50,072 bases of DNA from Sphingomonadales bacterium. GTDB taxonomy: Bacteria > Pseudomonadota > Alphaproteobacteria > Sphingomonadales > Sphingomonadaceae. The DNA is taken from positions 1 to 50,072 of the forward strand of contig JAIXZV010000074.1 of the NCBI GenBank assembly GCA_027489365.1. Direction: 5' to 3'. The notes under the pieces are model-generated. The model saw only the letters and a list, made by a program, of their open reading frames with translations, ran no database searches and had not been told where the DNA came from. How positions within the stretch are numbered: the stretch's first letter is position 1; each line of letters starts with the position of its first letter. The position numbers and the translations under genes are program-made. Shown piece by piece: positions 42,627-50,072 of the stretch.

Positions 42627-45421
42627 GCGCGGCGTCCGCGCTCGATAAGGACGTGATAGTGCGTCCCGCCCGGGCTGGCGGCGTTGATGGCGGCGTAGCG
42701 CGCGTCGGTGAGGCGGAGCGGGGCCGTTGGGATGCGAACGCCATCGTGCCGCGCCGCCCAGCCCGAGTCCGCCCCGCGCGTCGGCGGTAATTCGCCACTG
42801 CGCAAGGCGGAGAGCGCCTTGATCAGGCTTCCTGCCGCCGCGGATGCGCCGCAATGGCCGATGTCGGGCATGATCGAACCCAGCGGCAGCGCGGCTGCGC
42901 GCCCCCGATAGGCGCTGGCGATCGCAGCGACTTCGGCCTCGTCGGCGGAGGGAACGCCGCACCCGAACCCCTCGACGAACGCGATATCGTCGGGCGCGAT
43001 CCCGGCTTTTTGGTGTGCCGAACGGATCGCCTGTTCCAGCGCGACAGCGGAGACGAGCTGCCGTGGCGGTGTGTCGGGTGCGAAACCACTGCCGATCGCG
43101 TGGATCACCCCGAGGACCGGATCACCCCGTTGCTCGGCGTCGGCGAGGCGGCGCAACAGGAAGACGCTGGCGCCTTCGCCCGGCAGATATCCGTCGGACG
43201 TCGTCGCGAAGGCGCTCGGTCGGTCGGCGTGCGACAGATGACCCAGCGCGCATTCCTCGCTCAGACGTGCCAGGCCGGAGCGCATCTCGGCGCTGGCACA
43301 CAGGACGGCGTCGACCCCCGGGTCGGCAAGACGTTTGGCGGCGATCTCGAGTGCTGCGACAAATGATGCGCCGCCGCCCGCCTCGACCGCGCAGAGCGGC
43401 CCCGTCAGGTCGAAGGCGCGCGCGATCCGCGCCGCTGTGAAACTGGGCGAGATGTTGAACAGGCTGGACGCCGACAGAGCCGGCACGTCGGCGGCAAAGC
43501 ATCGCATCGCCGCTCTGAGCGTTCGCTGCCGCTCGCGCGGGTTGCGGCCCCGTCCGGCCAGGGCCATGCCAAGGTGTCGCTCGATTTCCGGCAGACGCGC
43601 GGCCACCACCTGGCCCAGGCCAAAGTCGCTGCAATGGTCGGCCGCCAGCACCACGGCGACGTTGCTGCCCGGTGGGATAGGGGTACCGCGCGTGGCATCG
43701 CGCGCGAGATCGACCATCAGATAATGCAGGGGATCGTGCCGCGCGATATCGGCTGGTCGTTCGCCAAAAGCGGCGGCCCGGCGAGCCCATAGGACGGGGT
43801 CGGTCGCGAGCCGCGCGGCAAGGTCGGTATAGATGCCGGGATGTTCCCGTGCCCAAGCTTGGCGCGCTTCTGCCGCGTCCGCGAAGCCGTGCCATGCCGA
43901 TGACGCAGTGCGGGGTCGGAAGGGATGGTGCCCCTCCCGCAGGTGACGGTCCAGGACCTCCAGATTCGGCGCATCGGAAAAGCAGGCGGCCATGCCGATG
44001 ATGGCGATTGGTTCAGCCTCATGGGTGCCCGCCGTGGCGAAGGCTGTCGCGGGGAAGGCGGCCGGTGGCGCTTCGATCAGCGCGTGGTAATTCTGTCCCC
44101 CGCTCGCGATCGCGCTGATCCCGGCGCAGCGTGGTGGCGCCCGGTCCGGGCTGCCCTCGGCAGTGGCTTCGGGCCCGACGCGGACGGCAGCGAAGCGCTC
44201 AAAGGCGGATCGCGCGCTATCCGGGCGGATGGGGCCGAACAGCTTGCCGACTTCGAACAGCGCGAGCGCCGACACCAGATTGGCAAGCCCCGCCGCTTCC
44301 TTGGCATGGCCGATATGCCCCTTTATCGACAGGATCGGGATCGGTTTTGGCGCCCCGCCGCGCGCGCGGATGTGGGTATCGAAGACCTCGGCCTCGATCG
44401 CGTCGCCGACGCGCGTGCCGCTGCCATGCGTCAAATAGACGTCGACCGATTTCGGATCGATCCCGGCCTGATCATGCGCGCGCGCGATCGCAAGCTCGTG
44501 CCCGCGCGGATTGGGCGACAGCATGTAGCGCTCGATCGCGCCATCATTGGCCGCGCCGATGCCCCGAACGATGCCGCGGACCGGCAAGGCGTGGCGACGG
44601 GCGAAGCCCAGCGTCGTGACGATCAGCAACACCGCGCCGTCCGAAATGACAGTGCCGCCATTATCGTCGGTGAAGGGAAAACAGCCCTCGCTGGCAAGCA
44701 ACCCCGCGTTCGAATAAATGACCTGGTTGACGGTATCGACGTAGGACAGCGCGCCGGCAAGCGCGAAGGGCGCGCCGTGGGCCACTTCGGACGCCGCCAT
44801 ATCGAGCGCGAGCAGCCCCCCGGTGCAATTGCCGTCCACGACGATCGCCTTGCCGGTGGTGCGCATCGCGCGGGCGAGCGTTGCCGGAAGATGATGCAGC
44901 GCACGATCGCCCGGTTCTCCCGGTTGCAGCGATGCCGCCAGGCTGGCGCGGGCGTCGGCGACGGTCGCTTCGATGTCAGCGGACGTGAACTCGTCCGGGT
45001 GCGCACCGGCGACGAGATTGGGCAGCAAGTCTCCCGCTGCGGCCAGCAGCGCCGCGTCGTAGAGACCGGGGCCGCCGCCGCGCGAATGCGCGAGGAAGAT
45101 GGGAGCCGCCTGCCCGGCGGTGGCACGCTTCGCCAGATAGGCGGAGTCGAGCGCACGGTCGAGCACGTCAAGAAGCCAGCTGCGCGTTACTGGCGCATCG
45201 CTGCGGCGGGCGCCCGCGATAACCCCGCCGCGCAGACTGGACAGCCGGGCGTCGCCCTGTTTGGCCTTTGCATCGAAGTAAATGTCGGGGTCGATCCGCT
45301 CTGCGGGAAAATCGCCATAGCAAACCCGCCCTTCCCGAAGGACCATCGCGAGTTCGTGCGGCGTACAGGCGCCGGGCAAGGCGAATCCGTACCCGGCGAT
45401 CACAATGCTCGCTGCATCCAT
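42623..45421 (-). CDS. Fused beta-ketoacyl synthase + degenerate ketosynthase (KS-CLF-like)
   Basis: This protein is about 932 aa with two ketosynthase domains. The first keeps all catalytic residues: Cys199 (VVDGNCTGGLLALDMA), His332 (YLTHGSGTRVGDAIE), Lys367 and His372 (LSIKGHIGHAKEAAG). The second begins PIAIIGMAACFSDAP and has lost them in part: the Cys motif reads CAVEAGGGASFVAAL, the first His is replaced in VEGFGCGVPSADE, and only the last His remains (MPDIGHCGASAAAG). That is the pattern of a chain-length factor. Type II systems encode these separately and PfaC-type synthases fuse them. No acyltransferase or ACP is fused or seen nearby. ATG 45421 is preferred over GTG 45430 on ribosome-site spacing. 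It should build the acyl chain. Confidence 0.9.
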   Translation of the reverse strand: MDAASIVIAGYGFALPGACTPHELAMVLREGRVCYGDFPAERIDPDIYFDAKAKQGDARLSSLRGGVIAGARRSDAPVTRSWLLDVLDRALDSAYLAKRATAGQAAPIFLAHSRGGGPGLYDAALLAAAGDLLPNLVAGAHPDEFTSADIEATVADARASLAASLQPGEPGDRALHHLPATLARAMRTTGKAIVVDGNCTGGLLALDMAASEVAHGAPFALAGALSYVDTVNQVIYSNAGLLASEGCFPFTDDNGGTVISDGAVLLIVTTLGFARRHALPVRGIVRGIGAANDGAIERYMLSPNPRGHELAIARAHDQAGIDPKSVDVYLTHGSGTRVGDAIEAEVFDTHIRARGGAPKPIPILSIKGHIGHAKEAAGLANLVSALALFEVGKLFGPIRPDSARSAFERFAAVRVGPEATAEGSPDRAPPRCAGISAIASGGQNYHALIEAPPAAFPATAFATAGTHEAEPIAIIGMAACFSDAPNLEVLDRHLREGHHPFRPRTASSAWHGFADAAEARQAWAREHPGIYTDLAARLATDPVLWARRAAAFGERPADIARHDPLHYLMVDLARDATRGTPIPPGSNVAVVLAADHCSDFGLGQVVAARLPEIERHLGMALAGRGRNPRERQRTLRAAMRCFAADVPALSASSLFNISPSFTAARIARAFDLTGPLCAVEAGGGASFVAALEIAAKRLADPGVDAVLCASAEMRSGLARLSEECALGHLSHADRPSAFATTSDGYLPGEGASVFLLRRLADAEQRGDPVLGVIHAIGSGFAPDTPPRQLVSAVALEQAIRSAHQKAGIAPDDIAFVEGFGCGVPSADEAEVAAIASAYRGRAAALPLGSIMPDIGHCGASAAAGSLIKALSALRSGELPPTRGADSGWAARHDGVRIPTAPLRLTDARYAAINAASPGGTHYHVLIERGRRA

Positions 45422-45484
45422 TCGTGGCACGCCCCCTCACGGCATTGCGCGAGATAGAGGGCTATAGCCGCAGGGGGTGTCAAC

Positions 45485-45500
45485 CTACTCCCATTGCTAG
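45485..45500. promoter_or_regulatory. Candidate operator in the divergent KS/MDR promoter region
   Basis: CTACTCCCATTGCTAG lies between the divergent ketosynthase and MDR genes. Flanked by ACCTA...TAGGT symmetry, it shares the outer CTAC-N9-TAG spacing with the element at 27155-27170. A common regulator could coordinate both arms of the cluster. The inner bases differ, so this is a weak call. Confidence 0.3.
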
Positions 45501-45563
45501 GTGGCGACCGCAGAGAGAATGTTGGAATATATGGATTCGTCGACCCGGAATTTGGGAATTCGC

Positions 45564-46592
45564 ATGTCGCAACGAACGGATTCGGGTTTGATGCGTGCGT
45601 TGACGTGCCGAAGCTGGGGATTGCTCGAGAGTCTGCCCGAGAGTCTGAGTGTCGAGCAGATCGCGCGGCCAGTCGCTAGCGGCAGCGATGTCCGGATCGA
45701 TGTTCGCGCCGCCACGGTCAATTTCGCCGATCTGCTGATGATCGCGGGGCGCTACCAGACGCGGCCCGACTTCCCGTTCACGCCTGGCCTGGACGCGGCG
45801 GGGGTGATCGAGACCGCGCCGCTCGGGAGCAGGTTGCGCCCCGGCGATCGCGCGGTCGCGATCCTGTGGCACGGCGGTTTTGCCGAACAGACCTGTGCGG
45901 CCGTCACCGAGACGTTCGCGATTCCCGCCGGTATGTCGTTTGAGGTCGCTGCCGCACTTGCCAGCAGCTATGTCAGCGCAGGGCTCGCACTGGTCGACGT
46001 GGCACGGCTGGAAGCGGGGGAAACGCTGCTCGTACTGGGGGCTGGCGGTGGTGCCGGCGTTGCGGCGGTGCAGATCGCGAAGGCGATCGGGGCCCGCGTC
46101 GTCGCGCTTGCCGGAACGGCGGAGAAGCAGGCGCTCGCGGTGCAGGCTCGCGCCGACCTCGTCTTGTCGACAGCGTCGCCGGACTGGCTCGACCAGGTCC
46201 GCGCCTTTACTGGCAGTCGCGGGGTCGAGGTCTGTTTCGATCCGGTAGGCGGAACGCGCAGCAGCGAGGCGCTTTCCGCAGTGGGGTGGGGCGGTCGCCA
46301 TATCGTGTACGGGTTCGCGGCGGGCGAAGCGCCAACCGTCCCGGCGAGCAGGCTGCTGGTCAAGAACCGGGCGATGCTCGGCGCTTCGCTGCGCTATTTC
46401 CGCCGCGATCGCCCCGATCGGGTGCACGCCATCATGGCGCAACTGTTCGCCTGGTGGGAGGATGGGCTGATCGCACCGGCGATCATGCGCCGCTATCCGC
46501 TGTCACGCGCTGCCGAGGCGCTGTGCGATCTCGCCGCCGGACGCGCCGCGGGAAAGATCGTCATCGCCATGGAGAACTCGCCCGATCAATAG
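45564..46592 (+). CDS. MDR-family NADPH:quinone oxidoreductase-like enzyme, second copy
   Basis: This reductase is about 342 aa. TVNFADLLMIAGRYQ and TPGLDAAGVIE mark the GroES-like domain, and LLVLGAGGGAGVAAVQIAKA the Rossmann site. No structural zinc cluster is present. The start is unclear: ATG 45564 has GGGA 6 nt upstream, while ATG 45591 (MRALTCRSW) gives a more typical N-terminus. It is divergent from the ketosynthase gene and could be the enoyl reductase of that pathway. It overlaps the convergent acyl-CoA dehydrogenase by 7 bp at the stops. Confidence 0.87.
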   Translation: MSQRTDSGLMRALTCRSWGLLESLPESLSVEQIARPVASGSDVRIDVRAATVNFADLLMIAGRYQTRPDFPFTPGLDAAGVIETAPLGSRLRPGDRAVAILWHGGFAEQTCAAVTETFAIPAGMSFEVAAALASSYVSAGLALVDVARLEAGETLLVLGAGGGAGVAAVQIAKAIGARVVALAGTAEKQALAVQARADLVLSTASPDWLDQVRAFTGSRGVEVCFDPVGGTRSSEALSAVGWGGRHIVYGFAAGEAPTVPASRLLVKNRAMLGASLRYFRRDRPDRVHAIMAQLFAWWEDGLIAPAIMRRYPLSRAAEALCDLAAGRAAGKIVIAMENSPDQ

Positions 46593-47749
46593 GATCGCGG
46601 CAAGCCGAGGATATGCTCTGCGACATAGCTGTAGATCAGGTTGGTCGAGATCGGCGCGACTTGGTAGAGCCGAGTTTCGCGAAACTTGCGTTCGACATCA
46701 TATTCGTTGGCGAAGCCGAAGCCGCCGTGAAACTGAATACAGGCGTTGGCCGCCTCCCACGCCGCCTTGGCGCCGAGATATTTCGCCATATTGGCCTGTG
46801 CGCCACACGGCTCGCCCGCGTCATAGCGGCGGCACGCCTCGAACCGCATCAGATTTGCGGCTTCAACCTCCATAAACGCATCGGCGATCGGGAATTGTAC
46901 GCCCTGATTTTGGCCAATCGGCCGGCCAAATACGACGCGGTCCTTGGCGTAGGCGGTCACGCGATCGATGAACCAATAGCCATCGCCAATGCACTCCGCC
47001 GCGATCAGCGCGCGTTCCGCGTTCAGGCCGGTCATGATATATTTGAAGCCCTGTCCCTCTTCCCCGATCAGATTTTCCGCAGGAATCTCCAGATCGTCGA
47101 AGAACAGGGCGTTGGTTTCGTGGTTGACCATGTTGGGAATGGGCCGCACCTCCATTCCCGAACCAAGCGCTTGCTTGATATCGACCAGGAAGATGGAAAG
47201 ACCGTCCGATTTTCGCGACACGGCCTCAAGCGGCGTGGTGCGGGCGAGCAGGATCATGAGATCCGAATGGCGGACGCGGCTGATCCACACTTTCTGCCCG
47301 TTGACGATATAGCGATCGCCCTGGCGGACAGCGGTCGTCTTGATCTTCGTCGTATCGGTGCCGGTCGTCGGCTCGGTGACCCCCATCGACTGAAGGCGTA
47401 ACGCACCGGCCGCGATTCGCGGCAGATAGGTCCGCCGCTGTTCTTCCGAGCCGTGCCGGAGCAGCGTGGTCATATTGTACATCTGGCCGTGACAAGCGCC
47501 CGCATTGCCGCCGGACCGGTTGATTTCCTCCATGATCACCGACGCGGCGGTGAGACCGAGACCCGACCCGCCATATTCCTCGGGGATCAGTGCTGCCATC
47601 CACCCCGCTTTGGTCAACGCCTCGACGAACGCGGCGGGATAGGCGCGCGCCGCGTCGATCTCGCGGAAATACGCATCAGGAAAATCGCCGCACACCGCCC
47701 GAACCCCATCGCGGATCGCATCGTAGCCGGCGCCTGCCGTCGTCTGCAT
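46586..47749 (-). CDS. Acyl-CoA dehydrogenase
   Basis: This 387-aa flavoprotein has family signatures GWMAALIPEEYGGSGLGLTA, LQSMGVTEPTTGTDTTKI (FAD/substrate loop), YIVNGQKVWISRVRHSDLMI and the C-terminal IQFHGGFGFANEYDVERKF. It should introduce an alpha,beta double bond into an acyl thioester. It is convergent with the MDR gene, with stops overlapping by 7 bp. It may desaturate an intermediate of the cluster or belong to general fatty-acid metabolism. It is the last gene before core DNA. Confidence 0.93.
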   Translation of the reverse strand: MQTTAGAGYDAIRDGVRAVCGDFPDAYFREIDAARAYPAAFVEALTKAGWMAALIPEEYGGSGLGLTAASVIMEEINRSGGNAGACHGQMYNMTTLLRHGSEEQRRTYLPRIAAGALRLQSMGVTEPTTGTDTTKIKTTAVRQGDRYIVNGQKVWISRVRHSDLMILLARTTPLEAVSRKSDGLSIFLVDIKQALGSGMEVRPIPNMVNHETNALFFDDLEIPAENLIGEEGQGFKYIMTGLNAERALIAAECIGDGYWFIDRVTAYAKDRVVFGRPIGQNQGVQFPIADAFMEVEAANLMRFEACRRYDAGEPCGAQANMAKYLGAKAAWEAANACIQFHGGFGFANEYDVERKFRETRLYQVAPISTNLIYSYVAEHILGLPRSY

Positions 47750-47918
47750 AAACCGGCACTCCCCTTCCGTATGGCCGGCGGATACTGCTGACGGAATGAA
47801 GCGAGATCAATGACAATAAGGATTGGGGCGGGGAAGCGCTCAGGTTCTTATGGTGTAATGATGATATGCGTTCACTTCGTGGTGCCCGGTCCCGATCTTG
47901 TTGCGATCGGAAGACTCC

Positions 47919-48599
47919 TCAAACCCGTAAATAGCGGAAGTACCACACCTCCCGGCCCTGCCGCCGGGCCTTCCGTTCGTAGCGGGTCTCGGGCCAGTCG
48001 TCGGGGCGCGTCAGGAAGTCGGCCGGTACCTTGGCGGTCCACGCGAAGTCGCCGCGCTGGTTCATGATCATCATCGACCAGCGGCAATAGGTGGGATCGT
48101 CGGTGCCGAGCCGGAATTCGGCACCGGGCTTCAGCTTCGCGGCGATCAGGTCGAGCGGGCCGTGGTTGATCATGCGGCGCTTGGCGTGGCGCGCCTTCCG
48201 CCACGGATCGGGGTGGAGCAGATACACGCGCGACAGCGACGCATCGGGCAAGCGTTCGATCACGTCGAGCGCATCGCCCATGTGCAGCCGGACATTGTCG
48301 AGCGCGTCGTCGCGGACATGCGCCAGCGCACCGACGACGCCGTTGAGGAACGGCTCGCACCCGATGAATCCGGTTTCGCGCCGCGCGCCGGCTTGCCCTG
48401 CGAGATGCTCGCCCGCGCCGAAGCCGATTTCGACTTCGAGCGGGCGGTCTCCGCCGAACAGCGTAATAGCGTCGATCGGCCCGGTGTCGGGCACGCTGAT
48501 TTCGGGCAGCAAGCGCTCGACGAGATCGGCCTGGCCGAGGCGCAACTTATGCCCCTGGCGACGGCCATAGAGGCGGCGGGTGGTCATCGGATCGGTCAT
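47919..48599 (-). CDS. trmB: tRNA (guanine-N7-)-methyltransferase
   Basis: This 226-aa enzyme methylates G46 of tRNAs using S-adenosylmethionine. The family features are clear: RLYGRRQGHKLR at the N-terminus, the SAM site LEVEIGFGAGEHLAGQA, VYLLHPDPWRKARHAKRRM with the catalytic-region PDPW, and TDDPTYCRWSMMIM. ATG 48599 has AAGG 8 nt upstream. It marks the return to conserved housekeeping DNA. Confidence 0.95.
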   Translation of the reverse strand: MTDPMTTRRLYGRRQGHKLRLGQADLVERLLPEISVPDTGPIDAITLFGGDRPLEVEIGFGAGEHLAGQAGARRETGFIGCEPFLNGVVGALAHVRDDALDNVRLHMGDALDVIERLPDASLSRVYLLHPDPWRKARHAKRRMINHGPLDLIAAKLKPGAEFRLGTDDPTYCRWSMMIMNQRGDFAWTAKVPADFLTRPDDWPETRYERKARRQGREVWYFRYLRV

Positions 48600-48696
48600 C
48601 GGGGTGGCCTTAGCGGGGCGGGACCGTGACGCAAAGGGTGCGGCGTTCGACAGGCGCAAAGTGCGACGGTACGCTATCGCAACGAAGGGGGAGAAC

Positions 48697-49089
48697 ATGA
48701 TGTTTGCGATGCTCATGATGATGACGGCAGCAGCGTCGCTGCCTGCCCCCTGCACAGCGCTGCGCCAGCCGAACGGCCCCTCGGTGCGCGCCGCCGAGGC
48801 CAAGCGGATTGCGCGCGACGCGAAGCAGACGGTCAAGCCCGACGGCGTAACGCTGATCCTAGCGGAAGGTGCGTGGCGGCTGGTTTGGGCAACGCCGACC
48901 GAGGCCGAGCGCGGCGTTTATTTCTATCGCCGGACGGCCAAGGGCGGGTACCGGCTGATCGACACCTGGGGCGGCGTCATCGCGCCCGACGAACGCAAGG
49001 AAACGATCGCTTGGGCGCAGGCCCGCGTTGGCCACCCGCCCGAGCGCATCGTGGGCTGCTTTGCCGATGCCGTGCTCGCGGGATATTGA
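48697..49089 (+). CDS. Small secreted hypothetical protein
   Basis: This 130-aa protein starts at an ATG preceded by GGGGAG and opens with a short signal peptide (MMFAMLMMMTAAASLPAP). The mature part contains KPDGVTLILAEGAWRLVWAT, RGVYFYRRTAKGGYRLIDTW and two Cys residues that may pair. It has no recognised family. The upstream in-frame extension to 48580 is rejected because it has no ribosome site and no signal sequence. Confidence 0.75.
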   Translation: MMFAMLMMMTAAASLPAPCTALRQPNGPSVRAAEAKRIARDAKQTVKPDGVTLILAEGAWRLVWATPTEAERGVYFYRRTAKGGYRLIDTWGGVIAPDERKETIAWAQARVGHPPERIVGCFADAVLAGY

Positions 49090-49145
49090 GCATGTATCGC
49101 GGTTACGCGCCGCTGCCTTGGCGCGACCATAACTGAGCCATGATG

Positions 49146-50072
49146 CTATTTGAGCATTCCGCTATCGATCTGGATATCGCGTTTCTGGCCCCAGGTCGTA
49201 GCCTTGCTGGCATAGGCTTCCTTGGTCACGATGGTGAGTGCCTGATCGGGCGCGGGCAATCGATCACGCGGGATGTAGCTGCCCGCTGCGCCAACCTCAT
49301 ATTCGGTCACTGACCAAGACGGCTTGGCCTTTTTGTCGAGCAGACCGGAGAGTGTGTTTGGCTCGACCATCAGGCCGCGACCGGCATCCTGATAGGCGAT
49401 AAGGTAACGGTCGTTGGTGCCAACCGGCCGATACACGCCCGCATTGCCGACGCCGACCGAGGCCGCGAGGTCGCGGCACCACATTACGGGCGGTGCGGGT
49501 GGTTCGTTTTTCGCCATCTCTTGTTTTTCATCGGTCGATGCACTCGACAGCAGGGCACCGAATAACAAGGCGCTCCCCATCGCCTTGCTGCGATCGATCG
49601 GCTTGGCGTTGCCGGACAAAGCGAGCGGTGTGGTGCAATCTTCGATCGGAGTGGCTGCTGGCTGCGGCGCGATCTGCTGGGGCCAGCCAAGCGCCGCAAC
49701 CACCGCGCGGACATGGGTTTCCAGCGTCGCGGCATCGAAGGTTTTGGAGGAATAGCGAACCGAGACGTACCAATCGGGGCCAAGCGGTAGAAAGGCGATT
49801 GCCGTGCTGCGGTATGGGCCTTTGCTCACGCTGTAGCTGCCGATCAACCCGCTCGCATTGCCTTGCCCGGGCGGAGCGAACGCGGCTGGCGCGTGCAGCG
49901 ACACCAGTCCGCCATAGATGTCACGGTGGCTGGCCACCCAGTCGACCCGATCGAACCACAGCGGCACCGATCCGGTGACGTTCCGAAAGACAAAGACGGT
50001 CAGTGTTTCGGTATTGGCGGGGTTGTCGAACCCGACCGCTTCATCGAGATCGGGAACAACGTCTTCATGCAG
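49146..50072 (-). CDS. Hypothetical protein, N-terminal part outside window
   Basis: The frame is open on the minus strand to the last base of the window, so the gene starts beyond it; 308 residues are visible. Features include VPLWFDRVDWVASHRDIYGG, WYVSVRYSSKTFDAATLE and a C-terminal half with VGNAGVYRPVGTNDRYLIAY. A hydrophobic stretch AMGSALLFGALLSSAS lies in the middle. I do not recognise a family. It converges on the small secreted protein gene. Confidence 0.7.
   Translation of the reverse strand: MHEDVVPDLDEAVGFDNPANTETLTVFVFRNVTGSVPLWFDRVDWVASHRDIYGGLVSLHAPAAFAPPGQGNASGLIGSYSVSKGPYRSTAIAFLPLGPDWYVSVRYSSKTFDAATLETHVRAVVAALGWPQQIAPQPAATPIEDCTTPLALSGNAKPIDRSKAMGSALLFGALLSSASTDEKQEMAKNEPPAPPVMWCRDLAASVGVGNAGVYRPVGTNDRYLIAYQDAGRGLMVEPNTLSGLLDKKAKPSWSVTEYEVGAAGSYIPRDRLPAPDQALTIVTKEAYASKATTWGQKRDIQIDSGMLK

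Noticed and set aside
43925..45457. 510-codon plus-strand frame opposite the ketosynthase
   Set aside because: Antisense shadow of a well-supported KS gene.

Overview
The window is GC-rich, densely packed alphaproteobacterial DNA. It is most likely from a sphingomonad: it carries three large TonB-dependent receptors, a sugar-utilisation locus with a LacI-type regulator, many 4-bp ATGA/GTGA gene overlaps, and ordinary housekeeping DNA (trmB) at the right end. I see no rRNA, tRNA, CRISPR array, insertion sequence or phage gene. The taxonomic call is an inference from style and content, not from a marker gene.

Region 1 (1-12.5 kb) looks like a glucan-utilisation locus. It holds the end of a TonB-dependent receptor, a GH3 beta-glucosidase, a GH144-like (glycoamylase-fold) endo-glucanase, a LacI-family repressor, a GPH-type sugar symporter, a PhoD-like phosphodiesterase and an Oar-like TonB-dependent receptor. 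A 16-bp palindrome (ATGTAACCGGTTACAT) sits inside the promoter of the receptor-phoD-symporter-lacI unit. A one-mismatch copy sits between the divergent GH3 and GH144 genes, so the repressor probably controls the whole locus.

Region 2 (12.7-24.1 kb) is one long minus-strand operon: TonB-dependent receptor, a 26-codon ORF, hydantoinase/oxoprolinase A and B, an M24 metallopeptidase, an NCS1 permease, an uncharacterised 448-aa protein and a DyP-type peroxidase. It looks like an uptake-and-catabolism unit for an unknown N-containing, oxidisable compound. A MalT-like LuxR regulator (24.3-27.0 kb) lies just upstream.

Region 3 (27.2-47.7 kb) is the most unusual part and looks like a biosynthetic gene cluster I cannot match to a described one. 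The plus-strand unit encodes two avidin-like proteins flanking a bacterial pepsin-like aspartic protease. These are followed by an alpha-oxoamine synthase, a quinone-oxidoreductase-like enzyme, a possible non-heme iron protein, two paralogous circularly permuted ATP-grasp ligases, an alpha/beta hydrolase, a 2OG-Fe(II) oxygenase, a 117-aa Cys-free candidate scaffold peptide and a short LanB that appears to have only the tRNA-dependent aminoacylation part. A convergent minus-strand unit encodes a fused ketosynthase/degenerate-ketosynthase, a hotdog thioesterase, an aldo-keto reductase and an enoyl-CoA hydratase. It is flanked by a second MDR reductase and an acyl-CoA dehydrogenase. My reading is that one arm makes an acyl chain and the other joins it to amino-acid or peptide units. 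The avidin-like proteins may bind, carry or sequester the product.

Region 4 (47.9-50.1 kb) is core DNA: trmB, a small secreted hypothetical protein and a partial hypothetical protein.
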